A stretch of 64,000 bases of DNA, taken from contig OU744451.1 in the NCBI GenBank assembly GCA_916610825.1, forward strand, positions 3,203,845 through 3,267,844, given 5' to 3'. The stretch comes from Haliclystus octoradiatus. Its lineage: Eukaryota > Cnidaria > Staurozoa > Stauromedusae > Haliclystidae. A program made the translations under genes and the position numbers. Under the pieces are notes generated by a model that did not search any database, was not told where the DNA came from, and worked only from the letters and a program-made list of their open reading frames with translations. Positions 47,403-58,994 of the stretch are shown piece after piece; position 1 is the stretch's first letter, and each line of letters begins with the position of its first letter.

Positions 47403-49892
47403 AAAAATGACCTCACACAAATTGCAACAGAAGCATTTTTCATCAATTCTAAAGTCAAATTTTATGCTTAACAACATATCCAAAATGTTCCGAAATCGGA
47501 GTAGGCAAAATGCCTTAATTTCGCAATTTGATTTATGGCATTCCCAGTAGAAACATGAAAGCGAGGCTGTCCTTTTTAGTGTAATCATGTGATTTAATTT
47601 GAGAGGTAAATATCAGGAATAGTAGCCTTGCATCATTTAGCACATATAATATGCTTAAAATTTCTTTACTGTCACTATGTATCAAATTATCAAAACGAGG
47701 CTATATATGAAGATTAAACAAATCGACATAGAAAAACTAGAAAAACATATACACAGTAAGTGAAAAATGTTATTCATTATATTTTAACATTCCACAAGCA
47801 GTATAGATCATGTAAATACTTTATTTATCTTATTTAGAAAATACAATTAGGTAATATACATTGCTCACAATGAACAAATTTAGGCAAATGCATGGGGATA
47901 TCATAATCGCAATTATTTTTGACAGAAATTGACCATTACGATTTGATGATAGGCCTGAAGGAAAACAGCTGAAAATGATATCCAATAGAAATGTTAAATT
48001 AAATTAAACTAACGAACTAATACCTTTTACTTCTTGACAGGAGATCATATTAACTTTGTATATAGACTAGAGGTATCCACTCGTTCATGTTACTAATCTA
48101 GCCATGGAATGAAAATTGAACATGGAACTTTACCCAAAGGTTATGCCCAAAATGTTGACTATATCCTATACACATATACAATCAAACCTGCTATAACAGC
48201 CATCTCTATACAGCGACCACCTGTCTAAAGTGGTCACTCCTGCAATGTCTTGAAATAGTATTTTCTATTAAATCAAAGATTGATGAGCTTGGCTGTAGTT
48301 TTTGGTGATTTCCTCTTTTTTAGTCCTTGGTTTCTCTGAGCAGACAAAGGAAGCTCGTATGGAGAACATGGTCCATAGTCAATGAACTCGTATGAATAGT
48401 CCATAAACAGTTCATGAACATTGTTATTGAATGCTTCCGAGTTTTCATTTATTATTAATTTTACAATTTATAAATTAATTCAGCAGTTCATGAACTGCTT
48501 ATAAATTGTTCATGAAACTTTACCATTTAACATTTATGAACTATTTTTCCACGGAAGGTTTTATACAACAGATTTGATACATCCCCTGCCAAATGTTCAG
48601 GAGTTCAGAAGTTTAGAACAATTCATCAACTATTTAAAAACAGCTCATGAACCTTCACGGACAGTTCATAAACAATCCATGAAAACTTTGGGCCATTTAA
48701 CGTTCATGAACTGTTCATGGACTGTTCATTAACTCCTGAACTGTTTTTCGCATGGATATTTTGAAGAGCTGCCAAACACATATTGTGAACCCTACAGTTT
48801 TACTCACTTGTATTCGAAGTTTCGAAAATATGTTAACCATTATTGATTAAAATGAATGGAGAGCTAATGGTCGGGGAATTTTGCAAATTTCAAAAGTGGC
48901 ACAAATTATTTGCCTTATACAAGTTTCCTTTATCTGCTCAGACGAACCAGGAACTAGAAAAAGAGTAACTCATTAAAACTGCAGCCAAGCTCATCAATCT
49001 TCGATTCAATAGAAAATACTATTTCAGAACATTGCAAGAGTGACCACTTCAGACAGCTGGTCGCTGTATAGAGACAGCTGTTATAACAAGTCCGATTGTA
49101 TATGTGTATAGTATATAGTTAACATTTTGGGCATAACCTTTAGATGAAGTTCCTGTGTTCAATTTTCATTCCATGGTTAAATTAGTAACATGAACGAGTG
49201 GGTAACTGTAGTCTATATACGAAGTTGCATTGATTTCCTGTCGATGATTAATGAAGGTATTAGTTCTTTAGTTTAATTTAATTTGACGTTTCTATTGGAT
49301 GTCTTATTCTTTTTTTTTCTGCAGGCCTATCATCAAATCGTAATATTCAATTTCTGTCAAAAATAATTGCGACCATGAACATTCCTAGGCATTTGCCTGA
49401 AATTGTTCGTTGTGAACAATGTATATTACCTAGTTGTATTTTCTAAATAAGATAAATTAAATATTTACATGATCTATACTGCTAGTGGAACGTTAAAATA
49501 TAATGAATCACATTTTTCACTTACTGTATATATCTTTTTCTAGTTTTCCTATGTCGATTTGTTTAATCTTCATACATAGCCTCGTTTTGATAATTTGATA
49601 CATAGTGACAGTAAAGAAATTTTAAGCACATTTTATGAGCTAAATCATCATCATTTATTGATGATGCAGGGTTATAATGACTGATGGCATTCATTCAAAT
49701 TAAATCACATAATTGCACTGAAACTTGACATCCTAGCTTTCATGTTTCCACTGGAATTGCCATAAATCAAATTGCAAAAATTAAGGCATTTTCCCTACTC
49801 CGATTTCGGAACATTTTGGATATGTTGTTAAGCATAAAACTTGACCTTAGAATTTATAAAAAATGCTTCTGTTGCAATTTGTGTGAGGTTAA
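47403..49892. repeat. Large inverted repeat, arms about 1 kb, total 2.5 kb
   Basis: Left arm 47403 to about 48363, right arm about 48911-49892. Matching inverted blocks from outside in: ACCTCACACAAATTGCAAC, CCGAAATCGGAGTAGG, TTTCTTTACTGTCACTATG, ATACAATTAGGTAATATACA, ATCAAATCGTAAT, TCAATAGAAAATACTATTTC and AGGAAGCTCGTAT, each with its complement on the other side. Arms differ at a noticeable fraction of bases and by small indels. The arms include a pogo-like MITE end (48181, 49097), and the loop is full of GTTCATGAAC repeats. No protein is recognised. Confidence 0.9.
48364..48910. repeat. Loop with GTTCATGAAC-type inverted repeats
   Basis: Around ten copies of TTCATGAAC or a close variant in both orientations between 48385 and 48760. 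Same unit as 9983-10119. Confidence 0.75.
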
Positions 49893-49997
49893 GGCTTATA
49901 TTGGCTTAAAATGACTCTACTATAATTAGCAAATGTAGCAATGACTCGAATATTGTTATTATTTTATGTCATATATGTGATTGGTTAGCAACTTAGA

Positions 49998-50616
49998 ATT
50001 ACATCACTCTTGTGAGGGGGTATAGGAGTTTAGAACCACGAGTAATCTAATAAAAAACGAACAATTCATATCGTAAACGAGGACATCCTCTTTGTCTAGA
50101 GAACCAGAGCCATGTGTTTAAAGGGGCAAAATTGACCGGCGACCGCTGCGAGCACAAGTTGAATTTATGCTTAGCGTAATTCAACCGTCTCGCTTTGAAA
50201 CAATTGTTATGCGCAGGCCTAGTTTGTAATAAAATTCACGTCAACAATGAACATTGTGCTATAACAATAAGCATGCACGTGACCCTAAGTGCCTAGCGCC
50301 TGCCGGTCATTTTTGTTCCTTCAAAAGAGTTGGAAAACTCTCTCATTTGCCGTTCTTAGCTCCAATTGGACAGATGACAGTCTCATGATTTTATGGATGC
50401 CATATTCGTTCACATCAAACCCAGGCTCGCCAAATTTGAACAAAGCATACCAAAATAAAACCATGAATTCGAAAAACGTTTTGTTCAAACCCCATTTTCA
50501 ATGGATCGAAAATGATGAAACGTTGTGTGACCTAACTCTTACAAATAGATGGATCTGTACGGAGAACGACTGGGACTAAATTTTGTTGAAACAAGAACAA
50601 TAGTGATGTAATCATT
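49998..50616. mobile_element. MITE related to the palindromic element of the unit, with insertion
   Basis: Left ATTACATCACTCTTGTGAG and ATATCGTAAACGAGG match the element at 21054-21232, and right AATAGTGATGTAATCATTTT matches its other end. The interior carries the TTAA-type element at 50120-50325 and other sequence. Flanking DNA on the right is also related to 21233-21560, so an older duplication may be involved. Confidence 0.75.
50120..50325. mobile_element. Short relative of the TTAA-target element
   Basis: Left TTTAAAGGGGCAAAATTGACC and right GGTCATTTTTGTTCCTT are inverted. The sequence after the left end (AAGTTGAATT, TCGCTTTGAAACA) parallels that of 15807-16616. Left flank TTTAA, right flank TTCA, an apparently mutated TTAA. 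Confidence 0.65.
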
Positions 50617-50635
50617 TTAATAACCATGTTTTAAC

Positions 50636-51307
50636 CAGAGCCATCTATTTACAAGAATTGGGACACTCGTGCCAGTTTAGGTTTGGGCCTGGACCCGAGC
50701 ACGTTTTTAGCAGTGCGCATGTGCAGGAGAATGTTGTTGCTTTTTAAGCCATTTTGGAACTGTGTGAAATGGTTTGCGATCGTTTAAGAAGAGTAATATA
50801 ACCATTTGATTGTTGTCTTTCTCCATATATTTTTGCTGGACTCTCATTTTAGCGTAAAAATCTACTTCAATGTATACTATGTTATCGATCTCATCAGCAT
50901 GTTTCTCGAGAGTAGATCAGATCAGTGTTATTGGAATTGCTAAATGGAAAAGGAGTGTGTGCAATACATCTCTTACGCTCTTACGCTTATTCTTTGCAGT
51001 CAAAGACTCCTTTTTTCTAGTTCTTGTCCCCAGTTGGAATAGTAAACAATACGTTTATTTCAATTACTATTGCGTCTATTAACACAACAATTAATAATTT
51101 AATAGCCTTTGTTTGTTTTCATTAATAAAAGTTGTATTCTTTTCGCGCGCTTCGCTTAAAACAAGAAACCTTGTTCCCAAAGAACAAGAAACCTGGTTCC
51201 GAAAGAACACGATTGGCGACCAAAAATCACGTGACTGGCATCTGTCCTATAGGAGACGATAGCGGCACATGAAAGTGTGTCCCAACTCTTGTAAATAGAT
51301 GGCTCTA
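50636..51307. mobile_element. hAT-like non-autonomous element, 672 bp
   Basis: Inverted ends CAGAGCCATCTATTTACAAG / complement (about 31 bp). 8-bp flanks GTTTTAAC (50628-50635) and TTTTTAAC (51308-51315) differ at one base. The CAGAG start and 8-bp target fit hAT. The 70-codon open frame inside has no recognisable domain. Confidence 0.85.
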
Positions 51308-54119
51308 TTTTTAACATATTATTTTCTAGAATTCAATTGATGGTAATCAGTTTCATTACAGAATTGATTTGTTTTCAATGTAATGAGTCATTGATATTTA
51401 TCAGATACAATTTCGATGGAATTCCTACGATTTTCTGCTCAAATCAGAATGCCAAAAATTCAACAGTTGGTTTTTCAAACTTAAGTTTCAATATGAAATG
51501 TTTTATATATAGATTGTTTACATTTGAATATCGTAACTATCATGATGTGTACGTTTTTCGCGCATTGCAGGTTGAGTTTTTAGTTACAGAGCATATTATT
51601 TTGTTCTGAAAGATTATTAAATTTGTTGACTGTGAATTAAAATTGACTTTGTTGCTGCTCACGACCCTTCTATAAAATAAGAGTTGTAGCTGTCAGAAAA
51701 AAATATTATCATTCAGCATGCTGATTTATTATTGATAAGAGTCTTCAGATTAACAGATTTTACAATAAATGCCCGACGCTAATGAATGTATTTTGACAGC
51801 GTTTCGACTTTCACAAAAAGCCATTATCAAGTTTAAAAAATTAGGGGTGCAGATTAACTATTTATACTAAAATGATAGAGTTATACAATTTTCATATCTT
51901 ACCATATAAGGATAAGAATTATTTTAGTTATATTTATTTTTAAGTCTCTTAGGACCATAACAATGATTTTATTGAATCCGATTGCGTATTCAGGGAAGGC
52001 TTCATCTCATGAATGAACAACATTTCAAAAACTTTGATTTATTATTCCTGAATAATAGAGCTTGAAAACTATTGTAACGTGTAGTCTTTCACCAATAAAA
52101 TACATTTAAAGTAATACAGTCATCAGATCAGTTAAATAGTTGAAAAATTCAGTTTACTTACATTCTAAAATTAAGGTTTTCAACTTATATATTTAGCTGG
52201 GAATAGTAAACGAGTTAATAAAGTTTCTTCCGTTTCTGATAATATATTGCTTGCTACATATTATTTACGATTTGCCTTTGAATTTTGAAAACATCATATT
52301 ACTTAAAAATAAATGCTGGTTCTATTGCATATGTCGCCCCCCTATGTCAACTCCAGCGAGCTGCATCTACTAGGTCAAAGGAAATTTGCCAACAAAGTCA
52401 TTATTTATCGGGTGTATGACGCGTTTTAGCTTAAAATCTCATATCTAACTGTTATAGAAGTGTCAATAAATAAATAAAATCAATGGCAAAAATGTCTTCT
52501 TACTGTTACTCAGAGCTGCAATCTTTTATCTTTTCATAATGTTTTGTATCGTGAATTGTGTTATTAACAAGTTTCTTTTTCAGAAGAGGGACGACACATT
52601 CCTATAATGTGACTGTCTATACTACTACTACTACTAGAGCTGCAAGCTGAATTGTTTAGACAAAATGATTTTCATAAATGGATGCCTTTCAAAAAAAAGA
52701 TCTCCATGACAAATATTCTTAGCTAAATTTCAAAGCTTTCAGCAAGGATATACACTATCGATTTTGTTATCGATTATTAAAACAGCTCCTGCAATCAAAT
52801 ATCAACAATACTTAAAATAAAGGAGAAGATACTACTTTAAAGAGTTTCGAATGACCAGCAGCCTTTGCTTTGTTTTGTTGTTTTGATTACAAGAAACGAG
52901 GCTAATCCTATGGAAAGTGACGTCAGCGCTCACGTCAGAGGATTGTCCTCGTGGCTGTTGCTACGGAAAGACAAGACAGAAAATAGTCTGGTTTATCAAT
53001 TTCAGTTTTGGATAAATCACAATTCTTACTTGTCGAAACGCAAAGTTTATGGCTATAGATATCCAACAAATGTATACGGCTCCAAAATAAATAGTTTCAT
53101 TTCAAATTCCAAACCGCACGTGCCGCAATTATGAATTATGGAAAAGTCAGATTGCTTGTTTGTTGTCATGGAAATAATAAAAGAAAATAATAAATCGTTT
53201 AATTCGAATAATTTTTATTAATAAACTCAAAATCTCATTGATCTCGCAGATCAAGAATATAGAAACGTCGACATGTATGTCTGTTTGTATCTACTGTATT
53301 CGAGATTCACGCTTCTCATGGTAAACGTATCAAATCCATACTTTCTGTGAGGTATCATATAATTATTTGAGGCAACATAGGCCATATTTTATGTTCTATC
53401 TTTATATTCCTTCAATCGACGGCCCGAAGCGTATTTTATCGTAGGATTTCTCTTGCGGCTCCATAGAAAGAGCGAATTACATTCTCATGTTCGTCATGCA
53501 ATACCTTTCACATCCGACTGACCTTCAGTTCTATTGTCTATTTATCTTTGGGCTTACTTCTTGCAATTTTTTATTTATTTTTTATTTTCAAATTTCACTG
53601 TGCGGAGCGGGTTCACTTCATTAGTTTAAATAAAGGAGAAGATACATACCCATATTTTTTTCAAATTTTACTCTTTGCTGAAACTCTGTTGTCTCTGTAG
53701 CCTTTAAACCGTTGATTAACTATTCTAGTCTACAATTTTCAAAACCTACATATTTATCGACGTCTATTCAGGTGGGAAAAAGCTACATTTCAACTAAAAT
53801 TTGTTTGTCTTGTGTTATGATTATTTATTTTCAATAGCCATCGAAATTTAATTTAAAATGATACAATGCATCTCTGATAAATCATTTATAGAGATAGCTA
53901 CTTCGTTAGTTAAAACACATATACACAACTGCCACGGCACATTAAAAACATAAAATGCTGAAACACTTAAAAAAAACTGGTCACAAGCACCATTTTAAAA
54001 ACGTAAAAACATGACAAAGCATTTTTGATTTTAATAATCAAGCTATCTCAAGACTTACAAATTATTATACTGTCATGTATTAACAAAATACTTTATCATG
54101 GATTCAAATCTAATGTCCT
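51308..54119. other. Intergenic stretch without recognisable genes
   Basis: 51308-51600 is a diverged relative of 21233-21560 (GATTTGTTTTCAATGTAATG, AAAAATTCAACAG). A short (CTA)n run sits near 52621-52635. The open frame at 52865-53134 shows no domain or splice support. Confidence 0.5.
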
Positions 54120-55872
54120 TGAATTTATCTGATCCAGAACGTACAGATTTCTAATTCACTACATTCTCTACTAAAGTACGCACAAAGACGTTAAAAAATG
54201 ACCCATTCAACAGAAGATACCCAATTACAGATCTCTTTTTATCCCTATCTTTGTGGCTAAGATGCATTGATCAAACTCACAAGATTGATCTGATATGCCG
54301 TAGGTTATTGAACAGAAAGCCATGCAACTGGTAAAGCCAAAGCAGAGTCTTATCATTTCTGAAATAATGAGTTTTCTGGCTATCAAACAAATGTCGGATG
54401 AATCTGCGGATGATTTGCATATTCGTATTAACCATGCCGCAGATAAATGCGAATTTGATAAATTTATAGAAGAGCAAGATCTCATAGAGAAAATGAAAAA
54501 AAAATGGTTTCATCAATTCATATACAGATACCAAACTCCGTAAAGATATTCTTGATTACATTCGTCTTGTGTCACATGCTACATACAGATATCTCCGTGA
54601 GTGTATGAATGTATGTGGCAAAACACATTAGAGGATTATTAGCTCAGATGGCAGAGCAACCGAACTTCATATCAGATCGGATCTGATCGACTGTGGTTCA
54701 ACTCCCCCGAAGGTCAACTCAGGCTTGTATCTGAAACATCAAATGAGTACCATCTGAGGATGGCGGATGGAATGGTCCAGATGGAATTGCATCATCACAT
54801 GGACGCCTATTAATGCCGAAATGTAACACTAATCTTTATCGTAATTCTTTATATATAGAGGAGTGGTACGGGTGCCTTCGGTAGGTCCACACCGTCTACA
54901 TTATTATTTTGTCAAACCAGTCAAAAACCGCCTTCGTTAACAGAGACATTGCTGTAAAACAAATACAATAATTTTTAATGTCCATCGATAAAATAAATAG
55001 TACTAAGTCAACCAACTCCTATCAAAGACAATATGTCAATTGTGGCTCTATTTATCCGCCAAGACCATATCAAGCAGATGGTAAAAATTGTTCAGCGTGT
55101 GGTAACAGCTGAGGACATTTCAGTGCTGTTTGCTGTTCTGCTGGTGAGTCATCATACCGTAATCACTGAAAGCCACCTACTAAACAAAGCCACACCAGCC
55201 ATCCTGAATCTTCTTTAGTCGAGCAAACAACACCATTAATGACAATCAAAGTGACGGTCCAGGAAATATAAATAGTATGACCGAAGTAATGGAGGATGTG
55301 AAAGAAAAAAAGGTCACTATTCCCATTCAACATGACACGTGTGCATCATGCACCATTATATCATCAGCAATATGACAAAAACTGGTTAATCCTGATCTTT
55401 CAAACGCAACCAAAAATTAAATTCCTATGACGATTGTGGACTTTCGGTGATAGATGAACTGAATGCGACAGTTCAACGACAAGTTATATACTCTTTACGC
55501 CATTATGGCTTGCTAGGTAGAGATAACTTAAATACAGCCACTGTTAATTATATGATGTGTAGCAATTCGTTTGCAGATTTTCTACCTGTCATCAAGGGTG
55601 TTATGGCAACGATGAAACTACAAACAAACGCGACATCAAAATGTTGTCATGCTCGCCTGTGCTTTTGCCTCTACAGAATGTTGCTACTGCTGAGCTACAG
55701 CGCTTGCAGAACACTGGTCCCATTAATCATTTGAGCAAGGTGGGACTGAAAATACCTCCTTGCGAATTTGCAGATGGGCAATCAAATTGATGGCTTTCGA
55801 TTTTGAGCAAAAATATGAACCTGGTGCAAACATCACCCATGCTGATGCCTAATCTCGTTTGACACACAGTCA
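54120..55872 (+). pseudogene. Ty3/Gypsy retrotransposon relic (gag, protease, RNase H end)
   Basis: In broken frames: a gag-like stretch (IMSFLAIKQMSDESADDLHI, NHAADKCEF), then a zinc-knuckle region YPPRPYQADGKNCSACGNS, stop, GHFSAVC (55041-55150), then a protease-like DTCASCTIIS where the active site D-T-G has become D-T-C, an RT-entry-like AELQRLQNTGPI, and then directly FEQKYEPGANITHADA, stop, SRL, the typical end of the RNase H domain. Nearly all of RT and RNase H is deleted between the last two. A SINE is inserted after gag. Stops and frameshifts throughout show it is long dead. Confidence 0.75.
54632..54908 (+). mobile_element. tRNA-derived SINE inside the Gypsy relic
   Basis: Head GATTATTAGCTCAGATGGCA with A-box TAGCTCAGATGG, B-box GGTTCAACTCC at 54695-54705, body GAGTACCATCTGAGGATGGC, 3' part GTGGTACGGGTGCCTTCGGT and CACCGTCTACATTA. 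Same family as 19153-19793. Confidence 0.85.
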
Positions 55873-55977
55873 AATTACGATGGAAATAATGCTACGGTTA
55901 TTGTGAAATTGTAAATCATGTGATTCTCTATTATAGATGTAGTACTATATGAAATAACTCAAGAGAGAATACATACT

Positions 55978-56646
55978 GTTTAGAACAGAAGACTGTAATT
56001 GAGTCTAAAATGAATTATAACAATCATCAGCATGATATGTTTCACAGGAAGTAAATCAATATATATACAACGTCACAAGTTATGTAATAGCACATGCCCT
56101 TTCTGGGAGATCATAGAAATTTGTGTAATGATTATAAATTGAGTCGATTATTTTCCTTTTTTTTCTAGTGCTGCGTCTAGGTGAATTTGATGATGTACTA
56201 TAGATGTTGAGAATGTTTCTTCCTCATCTGGTGTGCATGTAGAAGCAGATGTAGTTGGTGCTCCATCAGAGCGAATTTGAGGACCATAATATCTGCAGAG
56301 TTAAAGACGATTACGCCAGTACAATCGTCCAGATTCTGTTCTGAGACTGTAGCTGCATCCACGTGGATCAATCGATACAGTTTCACCAATGCGATCCCTG
56401 TAGTGTGTATTTTGATTTTGTATTCTTACAATATCACCATTGATTAAAGGATCAAGGCGACGAGCATGAAGATTATGCAGTGCCATGATTGTAGTAATAT
56501 ATAAATTTGCTTTAAGAGGGAAAACTTAATGTTTAGAACAGAAGCGTGTAATTGAATCTAAAGTTAATTCGAACAATCATCAGCATGATATGTTTCACAG
56601 GAAGTAAATCAATATATATACAACATCACAAGCTATATAATAACAC
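55978..56646 (-). mobile_element. Deleted LTR element: direct repeats around a Gypsy integrase C-terminus
   Basis: Direct repeats at 55978-56093 and 56531-56646 (GTTTAGAACAGAAG, CATCAGCATGATATGTTTCA, AAATCAATATATATACAAC) are probably LTR parts. Between them, on the minus strand (start complement of 56484-56486), MALHNLHARRLDPLINGD, VRIQNQNTHYRDRIGE, and RTESGRLYWRNRL have the shape of the integrase C-terminal domain of Gypsy elements (G.D.VR.Q........G.........Y.V.TE.GR..RRNR). Almost all of the internal region is missing. Confidence 0.6.
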
Positions 56647-56649
56647 AAT

Positions 56650-57660
56650 ATATTGTAATTTATGCTTTGATAAAATCAGTTCAATTTATAGACGATAGGC
56701 AAGCGTGTTTTCTGTCTAGAACAATACAACATATAACAACTAGCTTTGTCTAAAACAAATTTTGATATAGAGATTACGTCATCGGTATTGTTTGTGTACA
56801 GATTTTATTTACGAGTTGTGACGTATTAAGAAACGAACAAGTTAGCAAGGCTATCCTTTTTCAAATATCATTTGTACATCATGTTTTGAATTAAAAAATA
56901 TTAAAAAATGTTGAAAATAAAACTTCATGTGTATCTTGGCAGTAATCATTTTACTCACTCTTTGTTTTGTATTATGATACTCATTCGCTAACAGAGCGTG
57001 CACCTACAACTCAACTTTAATTATCTTGAAATATTTTACAACAAAACTTTGATATCTATGCACTCGAGACAATTTGAAGTCATATCAAATGGAATCATCT
57101 CAGCTGTCAATTTGCTCTCAAATCCAATCCAAGATGACTCACCATACAAATGTCAAAGCATTTCAACGACATATATTTTTTCTGGCATATATCCAAAGTT
57201 TTCGATTGACAAGAGGTGAGTTGTGATTGGATTGGACGATTCGGGTTTCTTTTAAGTGTGATAAGCTGATACGCGACACTGATTAATTGGCTGATATGAA
57301 ACATCAAAGAAAAACAAAGCAAGTAAACAATGGGAAATCTTGCTGTGTATTTATTAAATAAAGTGCGATAACCATTTGAAATAAACACTCAATGATATGG
57401 AAAGAATAATTGATTACAGTTCGGATAACTTCATTATTACATCGTATAATTAATTTAGCCATTGTAAGGTCAAAGAATACTATACTATATATTCCAAAAG
57501 CTAATCAATGTTTCGCTTGCTAAGGGGCTAAAGTTATTGCTGTTATCTGCAATGTTTTAAAATTGTTCCTGACTTGCTAATTCATCAAAAATATCACTAA
57601 ATTGAAATGCTTTATGTGCTGTATACAAACAATTAAGAACCTTTAGGAAATAACAATAAA
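56650..57660. other. Intergenic stretch
   Basis: AT-rich, no gene or element recognised. The open frames at 56998-57219 and 57107-57388 overlap antisense and show no domain. Confidence 0.5.
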
Positions 57661-57668
57661 AAAACATC

Positions 57669-57674
57669 TTTAAT
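57669..57674 (-). terminator. Polyadenylation signal ATTAAA
   Basis: ATTAAA on the minus strand about 60 bases after the stop of the FG-GAP gene, followed by a T-rich tract. The commonest variant of AATAAA. Confidence 0.5.
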
Positions 57675-57732
57675 GAAGGGAATGATTTTCCATACTTTTC
57701 AATTACAAACATTTCATTGTGTAGTTCTACAA

Positions 57733-58983
57733 TCATTCAGCATAAACAATCTCAGTGAATACAGGAATAGGTGCAGAAGCTCCCGTAATAGAATATCGAC
57801 ACATCACATCTGCTCTACCGTCTTTGTTAAAATCTCCAATAAAGATCTTTCCCGTCCCAGCTCCACTTCCTTTACAGAAATCAGGTTGACCTGCACATTG
57901 ACCTTGTGTAAATATATTATTGTTGTTGTACCAAACAATAGGTAAATTATCAATAGTAGGGTCATTTCCAACGCAGATAAAATCTCCATCACCATCCAAA
58001 TCAACATCAGAAACAAATAATGATGTCATACATGCTGCAGCTAAAGTAGCTGGTGCGATTACCTTGGAAAATACAGATGATAATGATGTCGCTGGTTTTG
58101 AAGGATAATAAGTGATTGGACCAGTCGTACTGTCCCAACATATTAAGTCATCTTTACCATCTTTGTTAATGTCGGCTATTATGATGCTATGTGCGAAATC
58201 AGTACACGGCATTTGACCAGTTTGCTGTTGGATCTGTGGTAGATTAGGATTACATCCGTGATGCTGAAAAGATGACATCCGTCCAATAGCAAACTCATTT
58301 TTGCGTATTGAATTATAGCTTACTTTATTTCGATGTTCTCCATGATGATGATGTGATGATGATGTCTGACGTGTTTGACATCCTTGATTGAAATAGATAG
58401 TATATATTCCACGTTGACTGCCTGCTGTATTTGGTGTGATACATAAGAAATCATCTGCGTTGTTTCCATCAAAATCTCCTATGTAAAGATCACCTTTGCA
58501 AATGAAAATTGGATTAGAATCACCCAATCTCTTTGGAGCTTCGTATCCGTTTGACGTTCCAGGTGTGTTTCTTAGCATGACACGTATTTCTCCTTCAGTT
58601 AGAGCACCTGAATTTACATCTTGACAAAGTAAATCATCTCTGTCATCGCCATTAACATCTGCAATGTAGAATTCATGATCTGTAATTGGACAGAAGGAAG
58701 ATATTACTGATGTTGGCGGGTTATAAAATATTCCTTGCTCATTCGGAATTTGCTGTTCGATGTTTCCAATGGCATTTTGATAAATCAAACTGTCTGGCAT
58801 TCCAATATCAGTAGATGCTACAAACACCTGATCGTATGTATACGGATTTGGATTCCCGCTTATTACATTGACGTCATTGAATACTTTATCAGTTTTCTGT
58901 CTCAATCCACAATATTCCGTAGTTTCTCCCATGGCAAACAAGAAAGAGAGAGCAACAAAGATCATTACACGTAAGGAATCCAT
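57733..58983 (-). CDS. Secreted FG-GAP/VCBS-repeat protein, 416 residues
   Basis: A full open frame from ATG (A at -3, G at +4) to TGA. Residues 1-19 form a signal peptide (MDSLRVMIFVALSFLFAMG). Five calcium-loop repeats of the FG-GAP/VCBS type follow: DVNGDDRDD (109), DFDGNNADD (170), DINKDGKDD (271), DVDLDGDGD (326) and DFNKDGRAD (384), most followed by a hydrophobic residue and Cys. Such repeats build beta-propeller-like extracellular domains. Residues 208-214 are SSSHHHH, an unusual His-rich insert between repeats 2 and 3. There is no transmembrane segment, so it is probably secreted. The coding part is one exon, but TTTTTATTTCTTTTTCAG ends seven bases before the ATG, so a 5' UTR intron is likely. 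I cannot name an orthologue; the ligand is unknown. Confidence 0.9.
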   Translation of the reverse strand: MDSLRVMIFVALSFLFAMGETTEYCGLRQKTDKVFNDVNVISGNPNPYTYDQVFVASTDIGMPDSLIYQNAIGNIEQQIPNEQGIFYNPPTSVISSFCPITDHEFYIADVNGDDRDDLLCQDVNSGALTEGEIRVMLRNTPGTSNGYEAPKRLGDSNPIFICKGDLYIGDFDGNNADDFLCITPNTAGSQRGIYTIYFNQGCQTRQTSSSHHHHGEHRNKVSYNSIRKNEFAIGRMSSFQHHGCNPNLPQIQQQTGQMPCTDFAHSIIIADINKDGKDDLICWDSTTGPITYYPSKPATSLSSVFSKVIAPATLAAACMTSLFVSDVDLDGDGDFICVGNDPTIDNLPIVWYNNNNIFTQGQCAGQPDFCKGSGAGTGKIFIGDFNKDGRADVMCRYSITGASAPIPVFTEIVYAE

Positions 58984-58994
58984 TGTTATCCTGA
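58984..58994 (-). other. 3' splice site just before the start codon
   Basis: The minus strand reads a long T-rich tract, CAG, then GATAACA and ATG. A textbook acceptor placed so that the whole coding region lies in one exon, with the 5' UTR split. A trans-splice acceptor is an alternative reading. Confidence 0.7.

Noticed and set aside
47202..47588. 128-codon open frame on the minus strand
   Set aside because: It lies mostly in the outer arm of the large inverted repeat, has no domain, signal or splice support, and its composition matches the AT-rich surroundings.
52865..53134. 89-codon open frame on the plus strand
   Set aside because: No domain, no splice support, not related to neighbours.
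54632..54710. tRNA gene on the plus strand
   Set aside because: tRNA-like head of a SINE; the same head and body are found in the triplicated unit.
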